Below are positions 1 to 5,944 of a stretch of 25,749 nt of DNA, piece after piece. Location of the stretch: positions 1 through 25,749 of the forward strand of contig DIQC01000010.1 in NCBI GenBank assembly GCA_002426495.1, in the 5' to 3' direction. The position numbers were made by a program, and so were the translations under genes. The DNA comes from Thermacetogenium sp. UBA5472 (GTDB taxonomy: Bacteria; Bacillota; DSM-12270; Thermacetogeniales; Thermacetogeniaceae). Below the pieces are notes generated by a model that was given only the letters and a program-made list of their open reading frames with translations, did not search any database and was not told the DNA's origin. How positions within the stretch are numbered: position 1 is the stretch's first letter; every line of letters starts with the position of its first letter.

Positions 1-308
1 GTTTACATGCGGAATGCGGGTTTCATCCATTCATAACAAGCAAGAGACACACTGTAACATAGTTGTTACGCTCCGTAACAACAAGATAATTTAATTCGTC
101 AGCCAGCACAGCATCCCGATGGCGGTTTCTTTTTCTCTAATCTAATCTGCCTTTTCACGGCTTACAACCTGGATTTATTTACCTGTGCGTGCCATCAATA
201 CTACCGTCACAACATGGTTTGGGGCAGAACATTCAGAATGTCTTTCTGCATTTTGTTCTCTAACCTTAGCAACCCATGAGTTAAAGGATGTCGACAATAA
301 ACTTACTG
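1..308. other. Intergenic stretch without a recognisable gene
   Basis: I find no convincing gene here. The longest minus-strand open stretch, about 50 codons between roughly 180 and 330, has no good start or ribosome binding site and resembles nothing I know. The only clear structure is the inverted repeat at 62-82, listed separately. The stretch could be the decayed downstream flank of the broken membrane-protein gene that ends at 309. Confidence 0.5.
62..82. repeat. Perfect 9-bp inverted repeat, 3-nt spacer
   Basis: GTTGTTACG, CTC, CGTAACAAC form a perfect inverted repeat. No T-run follows on either strand, so a terminator is unlikely. It could be an operator or a remnant of a mobile element end. 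A third partial copy, TGTAACA, lies just upstream at about 54-60. No target gene is visible within the window. Confidence 0.4.
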
Positions 309-560
309 CTACATTTCTTTGTGATATTTATTGAGATAGTAATTCATAGAAAAAATAATGGATAAGTAGGCAGCAAATGCCAATACCACGTACATGTCAA
401 CCTGCATTAATGCAAACGCAAGAATCAATGCGGCAAATACTATTTGCATTATGTCATACGCTTTTGCTTTTGCTTTGTTGCTGATAGCTACGTTACGTTT
501 ATCCTTTGCTTCAATTTCAATTTTCTTGGCAGCTTTAGGACTTCCGAAGGCTATAAATTG
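309..560 (-). pseudogene. C-terminal stump of a small two-helix membrane protein
   Basis: On the minus strand an open frame without a start codon runs from about 560 to a TAG stop at 309-311. It begins with a lysine/glutamate-rich stretch (FGSPKAAKKIEIEAKDKRN), then an AKAKAYDIM segment, then two hydrophobic helices (MQIVFAALILAFALM and YVVLAFAAYLSIIF), and ends NKYHKEM. This resembles the C-terminal half of small DUF2178-like membrane proteins of Firmicutes, often found beside an XRE regulator; that family name is from memory. The N-terminal half is missing. The frame runs out of the 3' end of the VanZ-like gene in another reading frame, so a deletion probably fused the two loci. Confidence 0.5.
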
Positions 561-1069
561 TATACTACTAGTACTGATAACAATGAAATCATTAATATAG
601 TTCCTATTGTTGCAATTATATTTATGAATTTCTGTGCCTTAATACTATTTCCCGATATTTTTTCAATCCCTATATAGATTACCAATCCAATTATTCCACC
701 TATAGTATTGTTAATTACATCCGTAATATCAGAAGCTCCAACACCCAAAGCAAACTGAAATATTTCGCATATTAAACTAATTAAGAAAAATAAAAATATC
801 TTTTTTCCTATAGTCCATTTTTTAAATAGAACGCCTGAATATATACCAAGCGGCATAAAAATAGCTACATTCATAATAATTTCACGAAAATCAATTCTGC
901 TATTCACTATTGTTAAAGATCCATTAAAAGGAATTAGGTTTATACTTCTCATATATCCTAATTCTGAAAATGGTAAATTAAATTTAAATACTATTATCCA
1001 GAACACCGCAATTAAATAAATTACAAATAATACTTTAGTTAACTTGTTTATTTTACTATTATCTTTCAC
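551..1069 (-). CDS. VanZ-like family membrane protein
   Basis: A 172-aa integral membrane protein, the usual length for the VanZ-like family. VanZ itself gives low-level teicoplanin resistance in enterococci by an unknown mechanism; most homologues have no known role. The start is GTG at 1067-1069, preceded by GGAGG with a 7-nt spacer. Hydrophobic segments lie at about residues 12-29, 63-82, 90-108, 117-137 and 152-171. The family-typical loop after the first helix (RSINLIPFNG) and the later EIFQ...SDITDVINNTIGGIIG motif are both present; the latter is the most conserved VanZ signature. Its 3' end abuts a broken membrane-protein gene, so the last residues may not be native. No resistance genes lie nearby, and a drug-related role should not be assumed. 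Confidence 0.8.
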   Translation of the reverse strand: MKDNSKINKLTKVLFVIYLIAVFWIIVFKFNLPFSELGYMRSINLIPFNGSLTIVNSRIDFREIIMNVAIFMPLGIYSGVLFKKWTIGKKIFLFFLISLICEIFQFALGVGASDITDVINNTIGGIIGLVIYIGIEKISGNSIKAQKFINIIATIGTILMISLLSVLVVYNL

Positions 1070-1135
1070 GTTGTACCTCCAATATTTTTATAAATTAATG
1101 TTTAATTATAAAGCGATTGCATCTTATAGTTGAAA

Positions 1136-1375
1136 TTACTCAATTATCTTTTCATATCTCTGTTGATTTGAAGAGGTTTTTCCAATCGCCTTAAGATAAC
1201 CATTCATTTTATTAACATGATTAAGAAATAAAGTACCAAGTAGCAGTCGATTCCTCCTCGGTATCCTGTTCCATACATAACCCTTGAACAAATCCTTAAC
1301 AAGAAAAATTTCGCCTTCATGCAAGTTTTCGGTTTCTTTAATAGCCTCATCTAACAGCTTATTTACATCACTCAT
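1136..1375 (-). CDS. DUF1413-like small protein
   Basis: A 79-aa soluble protein. The ATG at 1373-1375 is chosen because AAGGAG lies 8 nt upstream; the in-frame GTG three codons earlier overlaps that site. The centre carries FLVKDLFKGYVWNRIPRRNRLLLGTLF, given here only as the signature of DUF1413: an F-x-V-K-D-L-F head, W-x-x-I-P, and R-x-x-L-G-x-x-F (residues about 24-51). The function of the family is unknown; members often sit in mobile or accessory regions. The N-terminus (about 20 residues) is acidic and probably helical. It is separated from the VanZ-like gene by 66 bp and may be co-transcribed with it. Confidence 0.6.
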   Translation of the reverse strand: MSDVNKLLDEAIKETENLHEGEIFLVKDLFKGYVWNRIPRRNRLLLGTLFLNHVNKMNGYLKAIGKTSSNQQRYEKIIE

Positions 1376-1455
1376 GTGGTTCACTCCTTATTGATAGCCC
1401 TATCAACAACATTGTTAATAACATTATGCATAGGAATAATTTAAAGTCAATTTAA

Positions 1456-1496
1456 AAACCGCAACCAAGAGGGGGCTATCTCTTGATTGGCGGTTT
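1456..1496 (-). terminator. Rho-independent terminator (minus strand)
   Basis: Read on the minus strand, AAACCGCCAATCAAGAG pairs with CTCTTGGTTGCGGTTT, with one bulge and one mismatch, around a loop of about 8 nt. It is followed by TTTAAATT, which completes a run of five T. It lies downstream of the recombinase stump and the XRE gene and would end transcription coming from them. Confidence 0.7.
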
Positions 1497-1511
1497 GATG
1501 TAAATAGTGTT

Positions 1512-1598
1512 TCATACTTCCATTTCAATTCCAGATTTAAAGCATATTACAAAGTGGTCATCATAAACAGTAACATTCTGGGTAATCTTCCTTACTAG
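1512..1598 (-). pseudogene. C-terminal tail of a serine site-specific recombinase
   Basis: On the minus strand 28 codons read LVRKITQNVTVYDDHFVICF followed by KSGIEMEV and a TGA stop. This matches the way large serine recombinases of Firmicutes end: an L-(I/V)-x-x-(I/V)-T-V-Y-(D/E)-D-x-(F/H)-x-V-x-F-(K)-S-G-(I/V)-E tail. Everything upstream (catalytic serine domain, recombinase and zinc-ribbon domains) is gone. The break point coincides with the GGGGACA/GGTCCC palindrome at 1598-1619. The hairpin terminator at 1456-1496 may have belonged to this gene. Identification rests on pattern memory for a short stretch. Confidence 0.5.
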
Positions 1599-1619
1599 GG
1601 ACCTGTCTCCGTGTCCCCT
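1598..1619. repeat. Short GGGAC...GTCCC palindrome (element family)
   Basis: GGGAC at 1598-1602 pairs with GTCCC at 1613-1617. It is a weak member of the dispersed GTCCC-core palindromes described at 2215, 2409, 3768, 4823, 4877 and 22853-23054. It sits precisely at the end of the recombinase stump. Confidence 0.45.
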
Positions 1620-1633
1620 GCAAACTGGAATTT

Positions 1634-2101
1634 TCACTTGAGTTTTATTTCGTAATGTCTCAAGAAATATATTACAAACATAATCACCCCAATGATCGTA
1701 ATCAGTGGCCCGATTCCTGTTCCATTGTTTTCAGGGAAATAATAATTTATTGCTAGATGTGCCGGTGTTAGCAATAAGGCAATTGCCAGCCAAATCAGTT
1801 CCAATCTAAGCAAGCTTTTCTGCGCTCGGCCTTTCTTTGTCTGTAGATCAATCAAATTCCGTTCTGCTTCTTTCTGATAATCTTCCATAGTAATCCTTTC
1901 TCCGCTAAGCAGTTCATTCACGGTAATGCCTAATATCTCGCACAGATCGAGCATGATTGAAGAATCTGGAACACTCTTTCCAGTTTCCCATTTAGATACT
2001 GCTCTGTTTGTGATGTTTAATTTTTCTGCTAACTGCATTTGAGTAAGTTCCTTGTCTTTTCGACAGGTCGCAATAAAACCTCCTATTGCTTCTTGATTCA
2101 T
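1634..2101 (-). CDS. XRE-family HTH regulator with C-terminal membrane segments
   Basis: A 155-aa protein. The ATG at 2099-2101 follows AAGGAGG with an 8-nt spacer; the longer frame starting at 2131 would translate through that site. Residues about 8-62 are a Cro/C1-type helix-turn-helix (LTQMQLAEKLNITNRAVSKW, then the ETGKSVPD turn). Residues 63-100 are a charged linker, followed by two hydrophobic helices at about 101-119 and 130-148. This architecture, a cytoplasmic DNA-binding head on a membrane tail, is common in Firmicutes, where partners are often small membrane proteins. The broken two-helix protein at 309-560 could have been such a partner, although it is not adjacent. The target is unknown. 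Confidence 0.8.
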   Translation of the reverse strand: MNQEAIGGFIATCRKDKELTQMQLAEKLNITNRAVSKWETGKSVPDSSIMLDLCEILGITVNELLSGERITMEDYQKEAERNLIDLQTKKGRAQKSLLRLELIWLAIALLLTPAHLAINYYFPENNGTGIGPLITIIGVIMFVIYFLRHYEIKLK

Positions 2102-2214
2102 GTCTTTTACCTCCTTGCAACCATCATACACAAAAAAACACCACTAAAAAACGAACTGGCGGTGGAATTCATCCTATTCAACCATCAGTTGACTGCGAAA
2201 TGAGAGACAAGGGA

Positions 2215-2241
2215 GGGACAAGAGGCCAAGTTCCTTGTCCC
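2215..2241. repeat. GGGACAAG/CTTGTCCC palindromic element
   Basis: GGGACAAG at 2215-2222 pairs with CTTGTCCC at 2234-2241, an 8-bp perfect stem. It ends 2 bp beyond the stop codon of the transposase stump at 2244. The core matches the other elements in the window, but the stem sequence differs. Confidence 0.6.
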
Positions 2242-2243
2242 AC

Positions 2244-2342
2244 TTAAATTCGATGGATTACACTTTTAGATATCCCTGTAATTCTTGCCTGCTGCCTTAT
2301 TGTAACACCTTCTGTCCGTTTTATTGCCCGTATAACAGACAC
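2244..2342 (-). pseudogene. C-terminal stump of a RAYT-like (IS200/Y1-type) transposase
   Basis: On the minus strand about 28 codons read IRAIKRTEGVTIRQQARITG followed by ISKSVIHRI and TAA. This is a helix-turn-helix tail like that found at the C-terminus of REP-associated tyrosine transposases of Firmicutes (V-T-I-R-Q-x-A-R-x-T-G-I-S-x-S-V-I). The catalytic HUH/Y1 domain is absent; the frame continues upstream only into the repeat at 2343-2437. RAYTs are known to mobilise palindromic REP elements, and this stump is bracketed by palindromes of the window's element family. Family assignment from this short tail is tentative. Confidence 0.45.
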
Positions 2343-2437
2343 GGTATAACGGTAAACGCCATGGTCATGAAGCCGGTTTTTCCCCGGATACTTGCCTACC
2401 CCCTTAATGTGGCAAACGAAACGTCCCCTTGCCACCT
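2343..2437. repeat. About 95-bp dispersed repeat, copy A, with GTGGCAA hairpin
   Basis: It starts GGTATAACGGTAAACGCCAT and ends with a hairpin whose stem GTGGCAA (2409-2415) pairs with TTGCCAC (2429-2435) around a loop ending in ACGTCCCC. A second copy at 4482-4575 shares most of the sequence. The minus strand of the first part reads KNRLHDHGVYRYT here and KNRFHAHGIYRYT in the other copy, so it may derive from a coding segment. The right end (CCACCT) abuts the IS3 fragment. Confidence 0.65.
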
Positions 2438-2662
2438 ATCGGAGCGTATGATATGGCAATCACCAATGAGCGTCCGCCAGAAGGTGTAATTTTTCACTCA
2501 GACCGGGGTTCGCAGTACGCATCATATGACTTCCAGGACCTGCTTAGGGAAAATCGTATTCTCCAGAGCATGAGTGCCAAGGGAGACTGCTACGACAATG
2601 CCTGTGCGGAATCCTTCTTTGCTACAATTAAGAAGGAACTGGTTATAATCATTTCCAGTTAA
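2438..2662 (+). pseudogene. IS3-family transposase orfB, internal fragment
   Basis: About 67 codons of an IS3-family DDE transposase (OrfB, rve-type integrase core). It begins at DMAITNERPPEGVIFHSDRG, carrying the second catalytic Asp in HSDRGSQY. It continues through SMSAKGDCYDNACAESFFAT, which carries the catalytic Glu, and stops after KKELVI. The first Asp, the upstream HTH-like part and the C-terminal YN-x-x-R-x-H-S-x-L-G segment are missing. The left edge is the palindromic repeat ending at 2437, and the right edge meets the RIC-like gene at 2659. It cannot be active. Confidence 0.85.
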
Positions 2663-2961
2663 GCTTGATATGCTTTATCTACTTCAGCCAACATTTTGTA
2701 AACTGCTTCATAACTTTCGCATACATCAACTGGAACTGTGTAGTTATTTGTAATTTCACGTAACTTGACAAGTTCTTCGTTTAACTCAGGCTTTTCTGAC
2801 CCCGCTTCTTTGCATTTCTTATTGATTGTATCAAATAATTTATGAACTTCATGGAATTCTGGGTGATGACCCCCATGAACTCGTGCTACAATTGGTACAT
2901 ATTGTTCCAATTTTTTAAAATGACGTTCCCATGCTTCAATAAATGTTAATTGTTTTGACAT
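2659..2961 (-). CDS. Short RIC/ScdA-like hemerythrin-type protein
   Basis: A 100-aa acidic protein. Residues about 20-40 (VPIVARVHGGHHPEFHEVHK) match the H-G-x-x-H-P-E segment that begins the di-iron hemerythrin domain of RIC/ScdA-type iron-sulfur cluster repair proteins. Residues 70-98 (TNNYTVPVDVCESYEAVYKM) match the YTVP-x-x-x-C-x-S-Y-x-x-x-Y segment further on. In full-length RIC this is followed by an H-x3-H-x-x-E ligand block; here the protein ends LAEVDKAYQA. Either this is a natural short subfamily or the last 25 or so residues were lost at the junction with the IS3 fragment 15 bp away. The ribosome binding site (AAAGAAG) is weak. If functional, it would act in the cytoplasm in nitrosative or oxidative stress; this is an inference from the family. 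Confidence 0.6.
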   Translation of the reverse strand: MSKQLTFIEAWERHFKKLEQYVPIVARVHGGHHPEFHEVHKLFDTINKKCKEAGSEKPELNEELVKLREITNNYTVPVDVCESYEAVYKMLAEVDKAYQA

Positions 2962-3238
2962 ATTGTCTTCTTTCTTTCTTATTATTTATGTTTCCATTTT
3001 ATCAAGAAAGTTTTCTAAAAGAAATACCTCTTCAGATTTCTTATCCAAGGCTATACAGAGAATGAGGATATTTCATTAGTGCGAAAGTTGAGTTATTTAA
3101 ATTTTACAAAGTGGTATAATATAGGTAATAACTATTTAGGGGTTTTGTTCACTCAAACAAGGTGTTTAATTATCCTTAGAATTCCCGACAATTGACCGAG
3201 CGCTCATTAACATTTACAAAAATATAAGGAGGTAAATT
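2962..3238. other. Divergent intergenic region
   Basis: It separates the RIC-like gene (minus) from the VOC gene (plus) and holds no gene. It contains a -10-like TATAAT at 3115-3120 on the plus strand and the GAGCGCTC palindrome at 3198-3205, both listed separately. It is AT-rich and has no repeats of the GTCCCC type. Confidence 0.5.
3092..3120 (+). promoter_or_regulatory. Candidate promoter for the VOC gene
   Basis: A consensus -10 TATAAT lies at 3115-3120. The best -35 at a 17-bp spacing is GTTATT (3092-3097), which is weak. This would give an untranslated leader of about 110 nt. The leader contains GAGCGCTC (3198-3205) within TTGACCGAGCGCTCATTAA, a partly symmetric site of the kind TetR-type repressors bind; no such regulator is in the window. 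Confidence 0.4.
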
Positions 3239-3610
3239 ATGAGTATTGGAGCATTTTCTATTAGTTTAAGTGTAAAAGATATTAAAGTATCAAAAGCATT
3301 TTATGAAAAGCTTGGTTTCAAAGATCTTTACGGAGATATTGATCAAAACTGGTTGATTATGAAAAATGGTGATTGTGCAATAGTATTATTTCAGGAGATG
3401 TTTGACAAAAACATATTAACCTTTAATCCAGGATGGAACAACAATGCGGAAAAAATAGAATCTTTTAAAGATGTCCGCGTATTACAAGAAGAACTTCGTG
3501 AAAAGGGGATTCAATTTCAATCTGAAGTTGATTTATCATCAAAAGGACCTGGGAGCTTTCTCATCGAAGACCCAGATGGTAATCAAATCCTTGTAGATCA
3601 ACACGTATAG
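3239..3610 (+). CDS. VOC (glyoxalase/bleomycin-resistance fold) protein
   Basis: A 123-aa single-domain vicinal oxygen chelate protein. The start ATG follows AAGGAGGT with a 5-nt gap. It shows the paired beta-alpha-beta-beta-beta modules: SISLSVKDIKVSKAFYEKLG at residues 7-26 and the closing F-L-I-E-D-P-D-G-N-Q-I-L-V-D strand at about 107-120. The E in LIEDPDGN-type strands is often a metal ligand. Substrate cannot be told from sequence; many such stand-alone proteins are uncharacterised and some give resistance to bleomycin, fosfomycin or toxic aldehydes. It is monocistronic, with a terminator just downstream. Confidence 0.85.
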   Translation: MSIGAFSISLSVKDIKVSKAFYEKLGFKDLYGDIDQNWLIMKNGDCAIVLFQEMFDKNILTFNPGWNNNAEKIESFKDVRVLQEELREKGIQFQSEVDLSSKGPGSFLIEDPDGNQILVDQHV

Positions 3611-3632
3611 GACTTAAGAACGTATAGAACTT

Positions 3633-3655
3633 AAGAGTCTTAGGACTCTTTTTTT
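3633..3655 (+). terminator. Rho-independent terminator of the VOC gene
   Basis: AAGAGTC, loop TTAG, GACTCTT, then five more T and ATT. The perfect 7-bp stem and T-run sit 22 bp after the VOC stop codon. Confidence 0.85.
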
Positions 3656-3767
3656 ATTCCTGCTTTATCTGCTTATGCGTTAAAAGTACGGACTCCATAA
3701 CAAAAACCCACCAGGAAACCTCGGCATAATTCCCGTGCGCGCCCCATTCGTCAAGGCCAAGGAAGCA

Positions 3768-3796
3768 GGAAGCAAAAAGAACGTCCCCTTGCTTCC
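3768..3796. repeat. GGAAGCAA/TTGCTTCC palindromic element
   Basis: GGAAGCAA (3768-3775) pairs perfectly with TTGCTTCC (3789-3796) around a 13-nt loop ending in ACGTCCCC. The loop end is the same as in the GTGGCAA elements at 2409 and 4877, but the stem is entirely different. It directly abuts the stop codon of the AlkD-like gene at 3797. Confidence 0.7.
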
Positions 3797-4453
3797 CTAC
3801 AAATACTTGCTGGCTTCTTTTATACTTAATTTCGCTAACTTTGATTCATATTTTAGGAGGAATTCCCTGACCCAATCAGGATTCACTTTACTGTACTCTC
3901 TCAAGCACCATCCTATAGCTTTATTAATGAAGAACTCCTTTGTGCCTAGATTATTACAAATTATTTTCTCTAAAAGTTCTGTATTTGTCTTTTTCTTTAA
4001 CATTCGTTGATAATTAATAGCAATCCTCCTAAGCCAAATATTATCACTCACACTCCACACAAGCATTTCATCATTAACAGAAGGATACTTCAATGCAAGC
4101 CTTCCTATTACTTTATCGAGTGCGTCCGCAATATCCCACCAAGATTTGGTTGTTATAAGCTTCTTTATTTTATCAATATCTTTATCTGTTAATTTTTTTT
4201 GAATAGAATAGATATACTCCGTTCCAACATATTGAGCCTCGCGATAATTTTTCTCCCAACATAAATTTATAAAATTCCAATCTATATCTTCGTTTTTTGA
4301 AGCACTCTTTATATATGGTTTTGCTATTTTTTTTACTTTAGGTTTGGGAATACCTAAAAATGCGAAATTATCCTTCATATAAGCTGACATCTGCGCTGCT
4401 CGCTCTTCGTCCTTTTCATTTTCCAATGTTATAAACATATTTTCATACCACAT
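3797..4453 (-). CDS. DNA alkylation repair protein, AlkD-like
   Basis: A 218-aa all-helical HEAT-like repeat protein of the DNA alkylation repair (AlkC/AlkD) superfamily, close to the usual 215-235 aa. AlkD-type enzymes remove N3- and N7-alkylated purines by hydrolysing the glycosidic bond without flipping the base. The key motif SWWDIADALD (residues 104-113) supplies the conserved Trp and the catalytic-type Asp, and WSVSDNIWLRRIAI (133-146) and KAIGWCLREYSK also fit the family. The ATG follows GAGG with a 9-nt spacer. The TAG stop is made right at the junction with the palindrome at 3768-3796. The protein ends LSIKEASKYL, which looks near full length. It is monocistronic. Confidence 0.85.
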   Translation of the reverse strand: MWYENMFITLENEKDEERAAQMSAYMKDNFAFLGIPKPKVKKIAKPYIKSASKNEDIDWNFINLCWEKNYREAQYVGTEYIYSIQKKLTDKDIDKIKKLITTKSWWDIADALDKVIGRLALKYPSVNDEMLVWSVSDNIWLRRIAINYQRMLKKKTNTELLEKIICNNLGTKEFFINKAIGWCLREYSKVNPDWVREFLLKYESKLAKLSIKEASKYL

Positions 4454-4481
4454 GCTATTTCACCTCACAGAATTAAACCCG

Positions 4482-4638
4482 GGTATAACGGTAAATGCCA
4501 TGGGCATGAAACCGGTTTTTCCCCTGATACCTGCCTGCTCCCTAATGTAGCAAATGAAACCTGTCCCTCTGCCAGAGGTCGAATGGGTTGAGGGGCATAT
4601 CCCCCTTAATGTAGCAAATGAAACGTCCCCTTGCCACC
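4482..4638. repeat. Dispersed repeat, copies B and C
   Basis: Copy B (4482-4575) begins GGTATAACGGTAAATGCCAT and is the counterpart of copy A at 2343. Its terminal hairpin is decayed (AATGTAGCAAATGAAACC, then TGTCCCTCTGCCAG). After a short spacer a second terminal unit (about 4601-4638, TTAATGTAGCAAATGAAACG then TCCCCTTGCCACCT) repeats the hairpin with one stem mismatch. Its right end is exactly where the antitoxin stump stops. Confidence 0.6.
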
Positions 4639-4709
4639 TAGCCTACAGCAATATCCCGCAAGACTTCATTATAGTTCCTTAAATCGGAGATAGGTTTAAT
4701 ATTTGGCAT
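4638..4709 (-). pseudogene. N-terminal stump of a Phd/YefM-type antitoxin
   Basis: On the minus strand the frame MPNIKPISDLRNYNEVLRDI followed by AVG and TAG starts at ATG 4707-4709, with an AAGGGGG ribosome binding site 11 nt upstream. This is the classic N-terminus of Phd/YefM antitoxins (M-x-x-I-x-P-I-S-D-L-R-N-Y-x-x-V-L). A full protein has about 80-95 residues; here residue 23 is followed at once by the palindromic element ending at 4638, which supplies the stop. No RelE/ParE toxin gene follows. The locus is a dead toxin-antitoxin module whose distal part was lost at the element boundary. Confidence 0.75.
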
Positions 4710-4822
4710 TGAAAAGCAATCCCCCTTCTTTGCTATTATCATACAATTATCATTCGTAAAATACTACGGCATATTTAACGTAATATAATACATATTAAAA
4801 ACGGGATGGAGTGTTTCCATTA

Positions 4823-4863
4823 AAGCAAGGGAAGCAGGAAACAAAAAGAACATCCCCTTGCTT
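4823..4863. repeat. AAGCAAGGG/CCCTTGCTT palindromic element
   Basis: AAGCAAGGG (4823-4831) pairs with CCCTTGCTT (4855-4863), a 9-bp perfect stem. The interior carries GAAGCAGGAAACAAAAAGAA then CATCCCC, close to the element at 3761-3796. It may be a composite of two elements. Confidence 0.6.
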
Positions 4864-4876
4864 GGGCGGGCTGAAT

Positions 4877-4903
4877 GTGGCAAACGAAACGTCCCCGTGC
4901 CAC
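4877..4903. repeat. GTGGCA/TGCCAC palindromic element
   Basis: GTGGCA (4877-4882) pairs with TGCCAC (4898-4903) around a loop containing ACGAAACGTCCCC, as in copy A at 2409. It lies 13 bp after the element at 4823 and forms the left edge of the M50 stump. The first codons of the open frame starting at 4875 are element sequence. Confidence 0.65.
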
Positions 4904-4904
4904 G

Positions 4905-5378
4905 GAAAATATAACATTATTGACAATATTAACATTTTCCGCTTGCTTTAATGTTTATTTTGGAATTGGTTATGTTTTGTTACTTTTGTCCCATGAACTA
5001 GGGCATTTGTATGCTGCCAAAATGCTTAAGGTATCTGTTGAATTTGGCAGTTTTACGCCAGTTGGTGCATATATCAAACACGAAGAACTTGATTCATGCA
5101 AAGACAATGCTTACATCGCTTTAGGCGGGCCATTATTCGGTACCGCTATTTCGGTTTTATGTTATTTATTCTTCTTATTATTGAATAATGATACATTTCT
5201 AGTCTTGTCTTTTTTGGGGATAATATTAAATTTAACAAATTTGATACCATGTTATCCATTAGATGCTATAGGGGGGTACCGTATCCCCCACCGCGCTTAT
5301 TGCTTACCAACTAATATGGCAAGGATAGCACTGAGATGTTTCGTTGCTACTAAAAAAATTTTTATTGGGATTTTATGA
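4905..5378 (+). pseudogene. M50 (site-2-type) metalloprotease, 5'-truncated
   Basis: The frame open from 4875 encodes 167 aa, but its first 10 residues come from the palindromic element at 4877-4903 and no ribosome binding site precedes it. The body is an M50-type intramembrane zinc protease: SHELGHLYAAK (H40, E41, H44 of the open frame) carries HExxH, then GGPLFG at 84-89, then NLIPCYPLD at 122-130. The third ligand Asp is D130. The usual LDGG motif reads LDAIGG here, an unusual two-residue insertion. The N-terminal helix and start are missing, and the tail after residue 140 looks unrelated to the family. Such proteases cut membrane-bound regulators or mature peptides. It is probably non-functional, though a short functional variant is possible. 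Confidence 0.6.
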
Positions 5379-5416
5379 TATTAGGTTATAATAAAACATG
5401 GGTTATCGCCCGATAA
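5365..5416 (+). promoter_or_regulatory. Promoter and palindromic operator for the GNAT-GTPase operon
   Basis: TTGGGA (5365-5370), a 16-bp spacer and TATAAT (5387-5392) make a good sigma-A promoter. Starting 10 bp after the -10, at about +4, lies a 14-bp palindrome, TTATCG-CC-CGATAA (5403-5416), well placed for a repressor. The ribosome binding site GAGG follows at 5434. No regulator gene is adjacent. Confidence 0.6.
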
Positions 5417-5444
5417 TTATATAGAGTGCTTTGAGGTGGGGAAA

Positions 5445-5921
5445 GTGGAATCTGCCAGTTGTGTGGTGGAACTAGCGAATGCAGCAGACATAAAACCAAT
5501 GCTGGCTTTTTGGAGGTCCATCCCTGGGTTGGGGGTGGGACGGGGTGACACTGAGAGTTCACTCAAGGCCTTTTTGGAGAGGAACCCCACTACATGTCTG
5601 CTGCTGAAGATAAACGGTTGCTTAATGGGAACGGTTTTGGGCGGTTTTGACGGACGCCGCGGATATATATACCACCTGGCAGTACACCCGGACTATCAGG
5701 GCAGAGGATACGGCAAAATGCTTCTCAGCCGGGTGATCAGCCAACTGAAAGACTTAGGAGCACCGAAAATTCATTTATTCGCCTTTGGCGACAACCATAC
5801 AGCAGAAGGTTTTTACCTCAGCCAGGGTTGGGAGAAGCGTCGAAATATTCAGGTGTTTTCCTGGGATACAAGCGAGGACATGCCACCTGAGGTAATACCA
5901 TCAGGTGAGGAAAATATTTAA
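5445..5921 (+). CDS. GNAT-family N-acetyltransferase
   Basis: A 158-aa single-domain acetyltransferase. The GTG at 5445-5447 is preferred over the GTG at 5436 because GAGG ends 8 nt before it, while the earlier one overlaps that site. The acetyl-CoA loop is clear: HLAVHPDYQGRGYGKMLLSR, with the Q-G-R-G-Y-G pyrophosphate-binding motif, followed by the F-Y-x-x-x-G-W closing motif (AEGFYLSQGWEKR). Proteins like this are often annotated RimI-like; the acceptor cannot be predicted. It ends 23 bp before the diphosphoglycerate synthase homologue and is very probably co-transcribed with it. Confidence 0.85.
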   Translation: MESASCVVELANAADIKPMLAFWRSIPGLGVGRGDTESSLKAFLERNPTTCLLLKINGCLMGTVLGGFDGRRGYIYHLAVHPDYQGRGYGKMLLSRVISQLKDLGAPKIHLFAFGDNHTAEGFYLSQGWEKRRNIQVFSWDTSEDMPPEVIPSGEENI

Positions 5922-5944
5922 TAAAACAAAAGAGGTGGCTTTAG

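Noticed and set aside
180..330. Minus-strand frame of about 50 codons in the first 330 bp
   Set aside because: No start with a ribosome binding site and no recognisable motif.
394..677. Plus-strand small open frames with hydrophobic translations
   Set aside because: They are antisense to the VanZ-like gene and the membrane-protein stump, and lack ribosome binding sites.
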